Notes under the pieces: model-generated
What the model was told of the DNA's origin: nothing
The model's input: the letters and a program-made list of their open reading frames with translations, nothing else
The model's database searches: none
Shown here: positions 1 through 12,999 of the stretch, in pieces
How the letters are laid out: every line of letters starts with the position of its first letter
Position numbering within the stretch: the stretch's first letter is position 1
Program-made: the position numbers and the translations under genes
Assembly (NCBI GenBank): GCA_023079485.1
Contig: CM041084.1
Coordinates: 104,290,467-104,354,466, forward strand
Direction of reading: 5' to 3'
DNA length: 64,000 bases
Origin: Archilochus colubris
Taxonomy: Eukaryota; Chordata; Aves; Apodiformes; Trochilidae

Positions 1-35
1 AGAAGGTTCCTTGTATCAGTTAATAGATTAGTTAC

Positions 36-113
36 CTCTTTCTGCACAAACTTCTGGAAACCACAGGTTATAACTTCTGCTGCATTGTGCACGGTGAGGA
101 ACACTGGGATTGG
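36..113 (-). CDS. TMEM241: TMEM241 exon 5
   Basis: 78 nt, 26 codons in phase 0: [20 protein letters not shown], then KFVQKE. Acceptor tggcag, donor gtaact. Human reads AIPVFLTLHNVAEVIICGYQ in the same place. The next exon would lie left of the window. Confidence 0.93.
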
Positions 114-3100
114 CTGCCATTGGGAGAGAATAAAAAACATCCAAATCAACCCAGAACAGTAACGCACATAGGAAGGAGCAGTCCTCATACAGACAGCTGT
201 CCCAGATGTTTGTGGGTTTGGGTTTGGTGTTGGTTTTTTTTTTTTTTTTAAGCTGTAAACATCTGCCATATCTCCTGAAAGAGACTCAGACCCATTGCAA
301 TCACTACTACATGGCAAAGACATCTTTAAATACAGACCCTGCTTGCTTCTTCTCCCACTTTCAAGCACTCAGACGGTTTGTTTGCAGGCAGCTACCTTGG
401 GGAGATTTGCTCCAGGTTTCTGCCTCTAGTTTTGCCTCTCTGTTCAAATACCTGCAGCCTCCACAGCAAACAGTTCCCATTATTTTTCCTGTCTCTGTCT
501 ACTGGTACTAAGAATGCAGTATGACTCCTAGCAACAGAAATGGGCAAGATGATTTTAGGTGATTGCTTTCTGTTACTGCTGGGAAGAGCTGCCCAAAATT
601 AGGGTAGCAATGTCATAGTTCATACACCAGTGATGTTGAAATTATACCCATTAAGGTACCTGGACACCATCCCAACATGAAATCATTAAGAAACAAACCC
701 CTGTGATAACAATAATTAATCAAACACCCATTGCCACGGGCAAACCCAACCAGAATTAGAGATTTGTAAGACTACCTCCAAATCAGATCTACAGTCTCTC
801 AGACAGATGAAACAGAAGCAATTCTCGGCTCTGATTGAGACAATCCAAAGACTAAAGCAGTTTTAGGAAGCAGTATTTCCCCACTTGTGTATAGTATTTA
901 AATCCCACGAGTAGAGAATTAGTTAATTACTCAGTGATGTTCATGCCTTTTAAGTACCAAAAGGTGACAAAAGCAGCAGGCATCTCTTAAATTTGGCTTC
1001 GTATTCAGAAATGCGTATTTTCTGGATTTTTCTTTTCCTGCCCATAAAGTTGGATAAACATCACTAGTTAAACATTTTAAGTCATGATGACAACTTGGGT
1101 GGATTCATAAATACAACAGGTACATCCAGGTAACTTTTAACACCTCTAAATTAGCAAGGACTGAAAATCACACAAACACAACTAGCATGAAGTTGTCACT
1201 GGTTCTGAAAAAACAATTCTCAACCCTGCTGTTGGACAGCTGAGAACATAAAACCAGAAGTATCTAACATAAGCATCCTGAGCCTGACACAATAATAGGA
1301 AATACAAGAAATAACCATGCACAAGGAAAGCTGACAGCTGACAGAATTCACATTCTTTCTTCTGTGAAGCCAATTTATTGGGTTTTTCTTCCCTCCTCCC
1401 TGCTTTCAGCTCTTCCAAACATGTTTTGGAGCCAACAATGGCTCCAGTTTGCCTAGCCCAGTTAACCTTCTCCATATGTCTATTGTCTCAGATGTGAGTA
1501 TTTCTTAAATTTTTGAGTGGGGTTAATGCTTCCGAAAAGTTTACTGGTTGGGCAGGCAGGGTGAATAGACTCTGTACAAACCTCCCTTTGCAGCCCTGCA
1601 TATTTTTGTTAATGCATCACAGTCCAGAACTAAGCTCCTCCAGTTCCAGCCCTTAAACTCCTGGGCAGGGGAGGGAGACTGCCAGCACCTCTAGGGAGAG
1701 GCACAAACAGAGATTAAGGTTGTAGCTCTGCCAGCATACAGGAGTGTTTGAAAGTGGGTCTCCCTTGCTTTGATCAAAAAAGTGCACGTAATTTCTGCTT
1801 TAGGAATAAATCCACCTAATTCAAAATCACTGCTGACGTGAGCCAATTCAGGTATGAGTTCGGGGGAGTCCATTTTCCTTCTCACTGTGCCAAAAAATTG
1901 TAGATGAAATTATTCTAAGTAAAGCTTCTAAGCAGGATTGAATCTAGCCCCAGTACAAGGCATTATATAGTAACTATGGACTAAAACCATTTGTCCTTTT
2001 GTCTTTCCTCCTAAAATAGCTGCAGAATTAGGCCTCTAAATCTTCTTTACTGTATAACAAAAAGCCATTCAGAAATGGGAGATGTTCCTTACAAAACAAA
2101 ATGTTTGGGATACAAACCAAAACCACTCACAGTTCCTCTGCCATTCCAGTGTATCTCATTCTTGAATGACCAGAGCAGGTACAGGAGGGCAAAGAGGTAA
2201 CTTATGGGATGACTAGGAAGTGAAGAAGAAAAAGCAGAGAGGATGTGATTCATATGTCCTCCACCTCCCAGAGGAGCAGAAAGAAAAGATGCTACTGCCT
2301 TATTGCTGTTTCCAGACAGGGCTCTCCTTAGGGATCTTTGCTCAGTTTACACCAGGGAAGCCCAGTGGAACTTGCTTTGACAAGGAACCAAGAGGAAGTA
2401 AATGCAGTCAGCCCAAGACAGAGCTAATTAGACGGGATATTATAAGAAACTTCCTTCACTGAAAGGGTTATCAAACACAGGAACAGGCTGCCCAGGGAGG
2501 TGGTTGAATCACCATCTCTGGAGGTGTTCAAAAGACGTGCAGATGTGGTGCTGAGGGACATGGTTTAGCAATGAACTCAGCCAAGTTAGGTTAATGGTTG
2601 GACTCCATGATTTTAAGGTTCTTTTCCAACCAAAACAGTTCTATGATTCTAATCTAGAGGCACATGGGGCTTCTGAGCACATGACTGTGCTTTCCAAAGG
2701 CCACTTAGGTCAGAGATGAGGCACGCAGCCTTATTTATGAGGACAAAGGACCTCCTGTCCTTTTCTTCCCTACCTCTCCACTGGGATGTTCAAGGCATCA
2801 CTACAAAGCAGAATCTTGTCCAAAATTCCCTCTTGATCCTTTTTAGGGTTTAGGAGCTGAGACTGGAACTGGATTAAGATGCATTGGAAAAAATGCAGAG
2901 GGGAACTAGGACAAAAACTGGCCTTGACAGACTGGATAACTGCAATAAAATCTCTCTAGTGTTTAATATTTCATGTCACCTTTTTTTTTTAAGTTTTGTT
3001 GTTTTTTGTTTGATTGATTTTGCTGTTGTTGTTGTTTTGGTATGCGTTTGGTTGGTTGGTTGGGTTTTGGTTTTTTTTTTGGAAGACTAACATTTAGTTA

Positions 3101-6100
3101 AGAAACATTCAACTTTAATGAAGGCAGATTTTACATCCTCTAAACATTGGGTAGATTATTGTGATTCAAATGAATCATAAACCTGATTTGTCTAACCCTT
3201 CCCATAATCTCTTTCCAACTACCAATATATTTTTTCAGACCCTGTAAAGCTTCAAAAGCCTCTCACTGAAATGGTCTTCATCCTCTTCCTGGCAGAAATT
3301 TCCATGACCCCATTACCCCTTTTACCAAGTCACAGTTCCTAACTTCTTCAGCTTCTCTCTACTTGACCAACACAAACCACTGAAGATCTATTCTGCAAAA
3401 AACCAGAATACTCTAGAGATGCTGACTCCTTTGGACTGTCATGGATAATGCTCTACACTTCCTAGGGTTGGGCTGCTGTTTTAGCACCATTAACAATGTA
3501 TGTATTATTGACACCCCTCTTCCCTTCTTCCCTCCCAGCCCAGGAACACCATTAAACACTTTGTATGAAAGTACTGTTCAAGGGATTTCTACTTGTGCAT
3601 TTCTTACCAATCTAGACAGTGCCCTAGAGCCAGCATAAATGATGCCAACAAACAGTACTGAAGCAGGAAGCCATGACAGGATTTCAGACCTGTGAAAACA
3701 AAATCCCATTACTTCACCATATTCTGTTTACATGCGCTAAGCAACTGTTGCTTGCAAGGAATAAAATCTTATGTATGTACATATATTTTAAAGGTGTGCA
3801 TATTAAATTCATTGTCTGATTGCTGGGTATTTCTCCCATATAGCAAAAAAGTCTGAGGCAGAAATTAGTCACTTCATCTAATCCCAGACATGAGCTATCT
3901 CCATGATATGTCTTCTTCCTTTCACTCTTTCCCTGGCTTCTCTCCCTGCAAAATTGTTTTACAGCAATTGCTTCTATTAGTTTTAAGGGAGAGAAATTTC
4001 AACTGATTTCCTTAATGCATTGTAAAAGGAAGAAAAACTGACAAATGAAGGCATAAAATGGCGTACTTGCACAGACAGCACACATTTTCACTATGTACAA
4101 ATACACTTGGCCACCCACACAGTAATTTCTAAGCCAGATTTATGAAGAGATTCTTCCTAAAGATCAGATTGTCTCTGTGGGAGCCTGCCTCTTGAGATTT
4201 CCTAATGACACTCCTTTGACTAAGCCAAACTCCTAGAGGCATTTTGACAACTAAAAGAGGAATGAAGTCATCACGTATTGATCTTATTTTTTTTTTAGCC
4301 ATGGTTACTGCAGTAGGGTCAGGTTTCCATTCTGAAAAGGGGCTTCAGAACTCGCAGTTTTCCCTTTATTCATTTGGTACTTAAAGGGAAAAAGGGATCA
4401 GGTAGGTGGTAAATTTCAGAGAGAGAAATGTGAGATTTTGAGCAAGGGAGGAAAGGAGTAGCAGTGATCTAAAGGCCTGATCCAAAGGCTTCCTAGGGCT
4501 GAGTTCAATCCTACCCTCTTTCACTCTTCCTAAGCTTTGAAGAAAAGTCAAAGGAAGGTTAGTGAATAATGCTGGATCTCAAAATGAAACCAAGATGCTT
4601 GTAGTTCCTTAATTCAGATTACATTTCCAACTAACATGTAAGAATTAAAATAACGTAATTATAGGTACCTCTACACTACCACACTTCATGGAACAGAAGA
4701 AATAAAGATGACTAAAAGATTAAATCAGAACAACGAAGAAAAAACATGCCCAAAGACTCATGTAAGCTCAGACAAGAAAGAAAACCTAAACATTACATTC
4801 TCTCTTCTTCTTTAATATATAATTTTCTAAGGTACTTGATCAGAAATCCAGGGTAATAAAAATAGAGTAATCTTTAGTTCCTTTTACTGGCATAAATATT
4901 AGCTGTTTTTCTGGTATGGACACCACCCTTTTTTATAAACACCCTGTTCTTTTTGAGGTTATTGACTTCAACAGGATTTTCATTGAGACTTGGATCTAAA
5001 ACTGTTGTACCTCATTACCAACAACTTCACATCAGACACTAACAAAGAAAAGCATCCAACTGGAACTGCAACAAATGGAAGAAAAGCAGAGAGAAGAAGA
5101 GAAGAGAAGAGAAGAGAAGAGAAGAGAAGAGAAGAGAAGAGAAGAGAAGAGAAGAGAAGAGAAGAGAAGAGAAGAGAAGAGAAGAGAAGAGAAGAGAAGA
5201 GAAGAGAAGAGAAGAGAAGAGAAGAGAAGAGAGAAGAGAAGAGAAGAGCTGGGAAGATGAAAAGAACACACAGTGAAAACTGAATTTTCATGTAGAACAT
5301 AATACTCTCTCATGTTCTCTACCACTAAATTCTAAGAATCCCAAATATATCTTCATCTCCAATTCAATACTGTGAAGTGCAATGGTAAATTACTTCAGAT
5401 GTTTTTCTGTGATGGAAGGGTGGAATTGTATGCTGCCAAGTGGGAATTTCAGGACTGAAAAAGAATGCATGGATGTCTGATGTAAGGTGTCAGCACCAAC
5501 AATCTGTCTTGTACGTAAACCAATTAGTAACTTCTTATGCTGGCAATAGAGTGATGTACAAGCAAACCAGGAAAGCTCTGTGACATCAAAGAACTGATGA
5601 GCTTGTGGTTGTAGGAGCAGATCCAAAGCCCACGCAAGTCAGTGGGTAACTTCCCCTAAAGCACACTTTGGATCTCTGGTTTAAGCAAGGTTCTGAGCTG
5701 CTGCTTAGCTGCAGGGAAAGTTCAGCACTGCAAGAAATGCCAACCAGAACACATAGGACTTCAGTGCCTGCAAGGGGCTAGGCAGAAACTGGGTGGAAAA
5801 TCTCACCATTATACCGATGCTCTACTGCTATACAGATTTCTCTGCCACAGAGCCCCTGCTTTGGATAAAAGTTTCGCCATTCATTCTATACAATGATGGT
5901 GATGGAGCTGGGAGTACTGAGGGGAAGCAGCTGAAAAGCAGGATATTCACAAAACCTATGAGAAACTACTCCAAGTAATATGTTTTTATTTGTTGGTTTG
6001 GATTTTTTAATTGTGAAACTCGAATTCCTGGCTTTAGACAAAAGGTGATGAGCTCTGTGCAATAAAATAAATCTGCTGATATACTTTGGGATAACTAAAC

Positions 6101-9100
6101 TAGCTCAGAAAAGCACATGGAATCAGTCCACATGACATAAATACTGAGACTTTGTAGAAATAACCAAACAAATGAGTAGAAGTTTATTGTGCGAAGTGAG
6201 ACAAGACTGGAAACTCGGTTTGGTATTCCTGAGTATCCTACAAATATACCAAAAACAAAACCATAAAACCCAAACTGCCAAACTCAGATTCCTAGAAAAA
6301 TATTCTGTATATGCCAAGAAATGTCTTCCACTTTGGAGGGGAAAGGAACTTGAGAGGAACTGGTAGACAGAGTCTTTGAGACACTATGCTTGCATGTTAG
6401 ACAACTTTTTGTTTGGTTGGTTTTTTTGGCTGTTTGGGTTTTTTTCGGGGCTTTGTTTTTTAATATAAGAGATATGTGCTAAAAGTCTAGTTTAGCAAAG
6501 CATTAAATTAATTCTAGCCATTTTATTCAGTCTATTCTACAACAGGCATCCTGTAATACTCAAACATATGAAAAGGTTTCTCAAGATGTATTTCAGCCAC
6601 TTTTCCTATGGTGTGCTGACATCTAGTGGCTTGAAGTCTTCATTGTCAAAAGACAAATGATTTTTCACCAGAGCTTTTTTTAGATAAAAGCATCCTCTTC
6701 AACAGCACAAAATGGTTCTTGTCCAGTATTTTCTTTAATGTCTCTGAAGTTGTGAACAAAAAAGAAAACATATTTTTCAAGCTGGAAAAAAATATTCAAT
6801 GTCTTCAATGTCATGATTTAAAGCAACAAGTAACCTTCTAGTGATGAAAAGTTGAACTAAAAAGGACATTACAGAGTACCCCTTTTTCCTTTAGACTGTT
6901 CTGTGAAGTCAAAGTCTTCATCCCAGGAGGTATTTAAACGGTGTGTGGACCTGGTCCTTATGGACATGGTTTAGTCTGGTTCTTCTGACAAACACACAGG
7001 ATTTCATTCCAAATAAGGATATTTAGTTTCATAAGACAACTGTTCAAATCCCAAACAGAAAATTCATCAGTTGTCATTTGCTAATACAGAATCACCAAAA
7101 AAAGTTACATTGGAAGAGAGGTCTGGCAGTCATCTTGCCCAATACCCTCCACTTTCAGAGCCAAGTCACATTCCTCAGGTCATTGTCTGATAAAAGTTTT
7201 TAGTACCTCCAGAGATTCAATAATTGGTGTGGGCATACATCTTCTAAATTATAACATTTTGAGAAATAAAAACATATGCCAAAATCCACACTGCAGAATG
7301 GATCCAAGCAGACTACAACTCTTCCAAGTTGCCGTCACAGACAGATGATCTTTGTCTACTAAGCACCTTTTAATTTGGAGTTTGATTATTATATCAAACC
7401 TGTATGCAGTGGCTGTTCTTGCTGCATTTACAAATGCTAGAGTTAAGAAATGGTGAATGACTCCCATTTGAGAAAAAGGCAGATGACATTCGTGGACTTC
7501 ACTGCACAGAGGTTTGGGGGAAGTATCTGTCAATGCCCTTAACTAACATTACAAAGGTTTCTCTAGTGATCCAGGGAAGAGACGTGGGCAGACAGTTGGA
7601 TAAATTATCCTTCTCTTTTTTACTACTGTCTATGCTTTTTTGACTGTCTTACCAAGGTTAAACTACTTTGTATTAATAATCAGCTGAAGTGTGTGTCATG
7701 AACATTCATTAGACTAAAACAAAAGATCTCTCCTATACCTGTGAATACATAAAAACATACACACACTGACATATTTTAGCAAGTGAGTAACACCTACAAC
7801 CAATTTTAGCTATGTCATAACCCAGGTACAGAAAATAAGTATTTAGAAGACACTGTAAACCCCACAGTACCTTGAACACAAGTTTATCTCTACCCAGCCG
7901 AGCTTCCAGGAGACATGAAGCAGAAGTCCACCCACCAATGTCTGCCACCTGAAACAGAAACAAAACAGCACCTCTGAATTGTTTGCCCATTTTAACCCCA
8001 TGGAGCATGACCTTAGAAACCACAGATTCTCTCCCAGTACATCCATGACTGTAGTTATCTACTGTATCTCTAGGTTTCCAGGGATGCCACTACTCCTTTT
8101 TTAATTTTTAATTTTTGTGGGCCTTCATTTCCTCCAGACTTTTTAAAACTCTGGTGCTTCCACCTCCTGCTTCAAATGTTTTGTAAATTACCATCTCCCA
8201 CAATTGCCTTAGTCTTATTATCAAACGCCCATTTTATCATCTTTCCCCACACAAGGTTTACAACAATATTAATGATGTTAAGGTCCTGATGATCTGAAGA
8301 AGCAAGTAAGGCAAAGTTTTTGACAGGAGATTAGTATCTTTTTGTGCAAAAGCTGTTACTGTTACAACAAATAAACATGATTTCAGAATTCTGACCCTCT
8401 TCAGGTGACCAACAGGTCCCAAGAATGATGTGTGCAGTCCTAGTGGTTTCAAACACTATCTCTATGACTTCCCATGATTATTCATGCTGGGTTTAGATTA
8501 AAATCTCCCTCAGACCCAGCCTGCTTTCCCACCCCCCTGGATCTTCTGCAGCAAGCACCAAGTGAAGTGTCATCAGCAATAACATCATTATTCTGCATGA
8601 GCTTCTGATTCAGAGTCTCTAGAGAAAATATCTTTGCAGCCACCTAACCTTGCATATAAACCACAATACTGTGGTTTTCTCACTGAAAAGGTATATAATA
8701 ATTACATATATTCTGCATTGACTTAAATATCTAATGACTTATCATACTGTAAAGGTATTCCTTAATCTACTATGGAAAGAATATGCAAGGACTTTGAAAT
8801 GTTTGCAGATAACTTAAAATTAGAAGTGATGCACACTATTTTTAAAGCTTTAAAATAAATTATTAGCATCTTTCTTCCTTAAGATAGTTTTAAGCTAGCG
8901 AGGTGTTTCATGTTTTTTAGGTGAAAATCCTTGAACATCTAGCATAGTTCAGAGATCCTGTCCCACTGTGTTAAATTGCATTAGCATCTGTAACAGGTAC
9001 AGAAATTATTTTATTTACTATTCCCATCCGCTGTAATGCATCTGTAACAAGTACAGAGGTGATTTTACTTATTATTCTCATCCACTGCAATTAATTCAAG

Positions 9101-12100
9101 CAGTTATTTAAAATCTCTCTCACACATACACCAATAAACAAATATTCACACTATGTAGTATTACCTAGAGCTGGACAGTGTCAGAGAGGAGCGACCTCAC
9201 TGTCCAGATGGGTATGATCAGTATTCAATACTATCACAGCTCATTTCCTCTTTTTTTAAAGTGAGAAGCATAAAGAGAGCTTAAAAGCCAGGTATCCCTG
9301 ATGTTTGCTGCAGGCTTGACTTTGCTCTGACTGTGATGAATTCCCATCAACTTTATTGTGAAAAATTTCCTCTTGTCTCAAGATTTAAGGACATAAGTTG
9401 AAGTTAGTAACAATTCCAGATCCTTAGCACAATGCAACACAGTCTTAGATTTTACAGGGAACAAAAATAATAACAATTAACAATAACAGCATGAACTCAG
9501 AATTAATACTCTTTCACTTCTTTGCTCATTCTCTCATAGTTGTAAATGAGAGCACTTCTTAACTACTTAATAATGTTGATGGAAATGTCACCTCTAAAAG
9601 CCAGAACTTATAGGAAAATATTAAGATGCTGAGATGCATTCCTGAGTAATAGAGAAAGAAAATAGCTGTGGTAACACATACCATAATGCAGTTGCTTGGC
9701 ACTGAAGTATGCTTTTTTATTGTTGATACACCACACTTGTATTTTATAGACACTACTCAAAACCCTTTCCCCATATGCTAAAAACCTCATTGAAGAGACA
9801 GCCTGTGTGGTGTTTGAGTGTCAGAACTGAAGAAAGCAATTGTACATTTAATAGAGCTGAGTACACTCAAAGAAAATGGAGATGCCCAAAGGAATTATCC
9901 CTAGCATTCACCACAGTCCTGGGTCTGCAAATTAGGCAAAGGTGTAAGCCATGCTAAGAAGCAGTAAAGGACTTAAACATATCCAGTGCCTGCAGATTTT
10001 ACCGTTCTATCAGAAGAATAAAAGGGGGAAGTCTTGACTTTAAGAGGCCAGATTTTAATCAAATGTCTCACAAATTTTTAACTTATATATGGATACACTT
10101 AATTGCACATTACAACCATTAACATATAATAGTGACAACAAAAGTTAAGCATTACAATAAGCAACATGGTATTTCTATATGCTGGTTTTTGTTAGCATAG
10201 TGTAAGGAAACACCACAGCTGCACATTACCCATGAGTGACATTTCCAAAGACAGGCTGTACTATAATTGCTACTTTCCTATGCTGAAGTATAAGAGACTC
10301 AGAAAAATAAGCAATGATGGAGTCTATCTATCTTAATTACATCATCATTAAAAATTAACCAAAACACATTAATGTACACTTTACTAAGGTTTTATGGAGT
10401 ATGTTCACTAGAAAGCAAAAGCCACTAATGGCAAGAGGTACTCAAGTTAATTTCAGCATGGCACAGAAATACTGATTAGAGTAATTTTTCAAACAACTCT
10501 ATTCTTGAAACAGTACTTACCCTTGAAAAAGGGTAGGGTAGGTAAAATTCAGAACAGACAGGACATACTGGAAAACAAACACCAAATTAATGGACTTCAC
10601 ACATTTACAGCATTAAAACATTACCAAACAATCACAAGAGCAACAAACACAAAAAAGTTTCTACCAAAACAAACAAAAAATAAAAAGACCAAGAAAAGTT
10701 TTCAGTGATTTCTCTTCCGACACCAAAACTGCTGGATGCTGCCCCAGTCACTGTGGAATGTAGCAGACACTATATGATGTATGGAGTGGACACACTGAAG
10801 AATGGACAGAAGACTACCTTCTGAATTGCTCTCTTTCCAAGCATCTCACTGAATGGGAAAAGGATTAAGAGGAACAAAAAGACACAAGCATTTGTGATTT
10901 TAAACCATGTCATATCTCATAAGCAAACTTTGGCACAATCAAGACCAGTCATCTAACAATTTCCCATAATGAACTATATAAATACTATTTCTGTGAAGAA
11001 GAATGACTGAAACTTTCTCAGATGAAAGGAAAGGTACTTGCCATTCCTTCCAGGAGCCAGCAGAAGTTGTCAATGGCAAGAGGAGAAACGGAAAGCTTTC
11101 AAGAGAGAGAAAACTGTGCTGAGCACTTTGTAAAGTCCAGTTTTTAGGTCTGAGGGGTGTTGAATTTTAGCATTTATTGGCATCAATAAACAGAGTTATG
11201 ATGAGCAACAAAGGGTCACATTACACATATACCTGAACCTGAACTGAACATTACACATATACCTGAACTGTCATACACATATGTCTGAACTGTCACATGG
11301 GTTTTGAATTGACCTGCACACGTCCATACCCAACACTTGCATTTATGTTATGTTTATGTTATTTATGTTATGATTACCTGCATCAACTGAAAAGTCTGTA
11401 TTATAGGTATTTTAATTCTATGACATTAAAACTGACATTCAAGTTCGAAAATGTAGGCCCTATGTCAATGTCCTTCCAACTTCCTCTCAAATGTAGTTAG
11501 CCAAGTACATTTTCCAAGGCATGATGCAATTTGGAAGCTCTTCTAGCCCTTTTCTGTTTAAATGTTCACCACGCCTAGCAATCAAATAAAGCATGTTATC
11601 TCTCCCTACAAACTTCACATCTGGACTTTAGCCTCCTTCTGGGCACCCTTAATGGCAAGTATACTTTAGAATAGGAAACCAGTGGCAGATGCTAAGAAGA
11701 TGTTTCATTTTCATTTCTGAGATGCTTCTTTTCTCTAACTTTCCTTCAAAACGAGTACCCTGGTTCCTTAAAAAATATCTTTTATTTCAGAAATCTGCTC
11801 CAGAAACACAGGCCCACTCCCTGATAAATAGGATAGCAAGAAGTGGTTACTCATCTCCTCACAGAATGAGAAAATCTCTTCAAATTGCCATTAAAATATA
11901 CAATTTTATTCACAATGTGACCATCTTCAGCCTGCTTTTCCTTCTGCTTAGATATTTTAAAACAGACAACTAAACTGCACAGTGGAAATCACTGTCCTTG
12001 TAATCTGCAAGCTAATTTACCATCAAAGGGTCTATACGACTATAATGTCTTTGTCTATATGGTACAGAATCATAGAATCATAGAATTGGCTGGGTTGGAA

Positions 12101-12999
12101 GGGACCTCAGAGATCATCAAGTCCAAACCTTTAATATTGCAGATTTTCCCCTTAGATACTTAGTATTATATCAAAATTTAATAGATTGAGGGAGTTGACA
12201 GTGGTAAGATAGTGGCACAGGTTGCTCAGAGAAGTTGATGTTTCCCCCTCCCTGGAAGCGTTCAAGGACAGGTTGGATGGGACTTTGAGCAACCTGGTCT
12301 AGTGGGAGGTGTCCCTGCCCAGGCAGGGACAGGGGATTCGAAATAGGTGATCTATAACATCCCTTCCAACCCAAAACTATTCTGTGATTTTCTTTTGGGA
12401 ATGACTGTGCAGCCAGTGGTTGCTGGATGCCCAATAATAAAATACACTCAAGCATCACTGGTGCTTGAAGCGCTGCAGGATTTCTGGCTCTGTAACTCAT
12501 ATTTTATCCACTTGAACAACACCATGTCACCCCTTCAGTCTCCCAAATATACCACTACTGGAACATACACGTCATGGAAACAAAGACACACAGAGGAAAA
12601 CAAGACCGGTGGGAGAACAGACATCTATCTATCTCCTCTATGATAACGCACACGGGGATGGGCAGCGCCGTGGGTTTGGGCTGAATTGCCAGGGGTTTTT
12701 TTCACTCGTACGCAGCGCTTGCCCGGGCAAGGGTTCACTCGCCGGCTCTCCCCGAGCAGAGCAGGGCAAGCACTGGGTACAGTCCCTTCTCCTCCGCCCG
12801 GGTCCCTGCACTCATCTCCCCTTCTCAGGCGCGCCCACCCCCGCTCCAGCTACAGCCTCGCGTTTCCCTTCGCCTCGCTTTGCCCCCGCCCCTCCGAGAC
12901 TTGGGGTGGCTCGGCGCCCGCCCTCACCTTGTTGATCAAGCAGGAGGCCAGGTAGAAGAGGCAGAAGGCGAGGCCGCCCGCCGGCCTCTTCAAATACAT
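36..12999 (-). CDS. TMEM241: TMEM241, 5' half (exons 1-5), solute-carrier-like Golgi nucleotide-sugar transporter
   Basis: Five exons on the minus strand join in phase: 12928-12999, 10521-10567, 7871-7948, 3608-3689 and 36-113, giving 119 codons. Human TMEM241 has about 296 residues, so the C-terminal 60 percent lies left of the window. Recognised by close similarity to the human protein, including [15 protein letters not shown] in exon 3 and [20 protein letters not shown] in exon 4. All introns have GT/AG ends. Known family facts: multi-pass membrane protein related to SLC35 and yeast VRG4 nucleotide-sugar transporters, reported as a Golgi UDP-GlcNAc carrier needed for mannose-6-phosphate modification of NPC2. 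The gene runs head-to-head with RIOK3, with about 3.9 kb between start codons. An in-frame TGA two codons before the ATG supports the start. Orthology is confident; function is taken from the family. Confidence 0.92.
114..3607 (-). other. TMEM241 intron 4
   Basis: AT-rich intron. It holds a plus-oriented CR1 3' fragment at about 2436-2652 and T/G-rich tracts near 203-250 and 2985-3080. No exon or RNA gene was recognised in the rest. Confidence 0.7.
2436..2652 (+). mobile_element. CR1 LINE 3' fragment
   Basis: Plus-oriented CR1 tail: matches the family phrases around CAGGCTGCCCAGGGAGGTGG and GAGGTGTTCAAAAGACG, and ends in the typical CAGTTCTATGATTCT terminus. It is 5'-truncated, as usual for CR1. 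Confidence 0.85.
3608..3689 (-). CDS. TMEM241: TMEM241 exon 4
   Basis: 82 nt; completes the arginine codon, then 27 codons through [20 protein letters not shown] and a final Leu. Acceptor ttcacag, donor gtaaga. It encodes a hydrophobic helix that is nearly identical to human. Confidence 0.94.
5097..5248. repeat. (AGAAG)n pentanucleotide microsatellite
   Basis: About 150 bp of a purine-only plus strand with period 5 (GAAGA), pure for at least 26 units from 5101 to 5230, then one phase slip. All open frames here are repeat artefacts. It sits in TMEM241 intron 3. Confidence 0.98.
6905..6985 (+). mobile_element. degraded CR1 remnant
   Basis: Short diverged match to the CR1 3' region (CCAGGAGGTATTTAAACGG followed by GGACATGGTTTAG). 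Edges are approximate. Confidence 0.55.
7108..7232 (-). mobile_element. degraded CR1 remnant
   Basis: Diverged copy of the reverse-complement CR1 3' end (TTGGAAGAGAGGTCTGGCAG, then a region like CTCCAGAGATTCAATAA). It looks old. Confidence 0.5.
7871..7948 (-). CDS. TMEM241: TMEM241 exon 3
   Basis: 78 nt; starts with the last base of the split glycine codon, then [17 protein letters not shown] and on to NLCS plus AG of an arginine codon. Acceptor tttcag, donor gtactg. It covers transmembrane helix 2 of the transporter fold. Confidence 0.94.
7949..10520 (-). other. TMEM241 intron 2
   Basis: AT-rich intron. Visible structure is limited to a 54-bp tandem duplication (8984-9091) and a 10-bp-arm inverted repeat (9171-9207). 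Confidence 0.7.
8984..9091. repeat. 54-bp tandem duplication
   Basis: Two adjacent 54-bp copies (8984-9037 and 9038-9091), both starting GCATCTGTAACA, differing at several positions. Confidence 0.85.
10521..10567 (-). CDS. TMEM241: TMEM241 exon 2
   Basis: 47 nt between acceptor ttttccag and donor gtaagt. It encodes [15 protein letters not shown] plus two bases of a glycine codon. The human counterpart differs at about one residue. The exon is too short to stand out as an open frame and was found by similarity. Confidence 0.93.
11219..11298. repeat. imperfect about 30-bp tandem repeat
   Basis: CATTACACATATACCTGAA occurs at 11219 and 11249 (period 30), followed by a diverged third part (ACACATATGTCTGAACTGTC). 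Confidence 0.85.
12066..12130 (-). mobile_element. CR1 3' terminus, minus orientation
   Basis: Starts AGAATCATAGAATCATAGAA and continues with GGGTTGGAAGGGACCTCAG, the reverse complement of the CR1 3' end with its short terminal repeat. Confidence 0.85.
12205..12390 (+). mobile_element. CR1 3' fragment, plus orientation
   Basis: Contains GTTGCTCAGAGAAGTTG, CCTGGAAGCGTTCAAGGACA and the end CCCAAAACTATTCTGTGATT. It faces away from the minus copy 75 bp to the left. Confidence 0.85.

Larger units (their letters stand above)
3690..7870 (-). other. TMEM241 intron 3
   Basis: Intron with the (AGAAG)n satellite at about 5097-5248, a T/G-rich tract near 6403-6465, and two degraded CR1 remnants (about 6905-6985 plus, 7108-7232 minus). 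Nothing else was recognised. Confidence 0.7.
10568..12927 (-). other. TMEM241 intron 1
   Basis: Intron with short tandem repeats at 11219-11298 and 11341-11372 and two oppositely oriented CR1 3' fragments at 12066-12130 (minus) and 12205-12390 (plus). The part near exon 1 rises into the CpG island. Confidence 0.7.

Noticed and set aside
4980..5325. Several overlapping open frames on both strands rich in Arg/Glu or Ser/Leu/Phe
   Set aside because: All are translations of the (AGAAG)n satellite.
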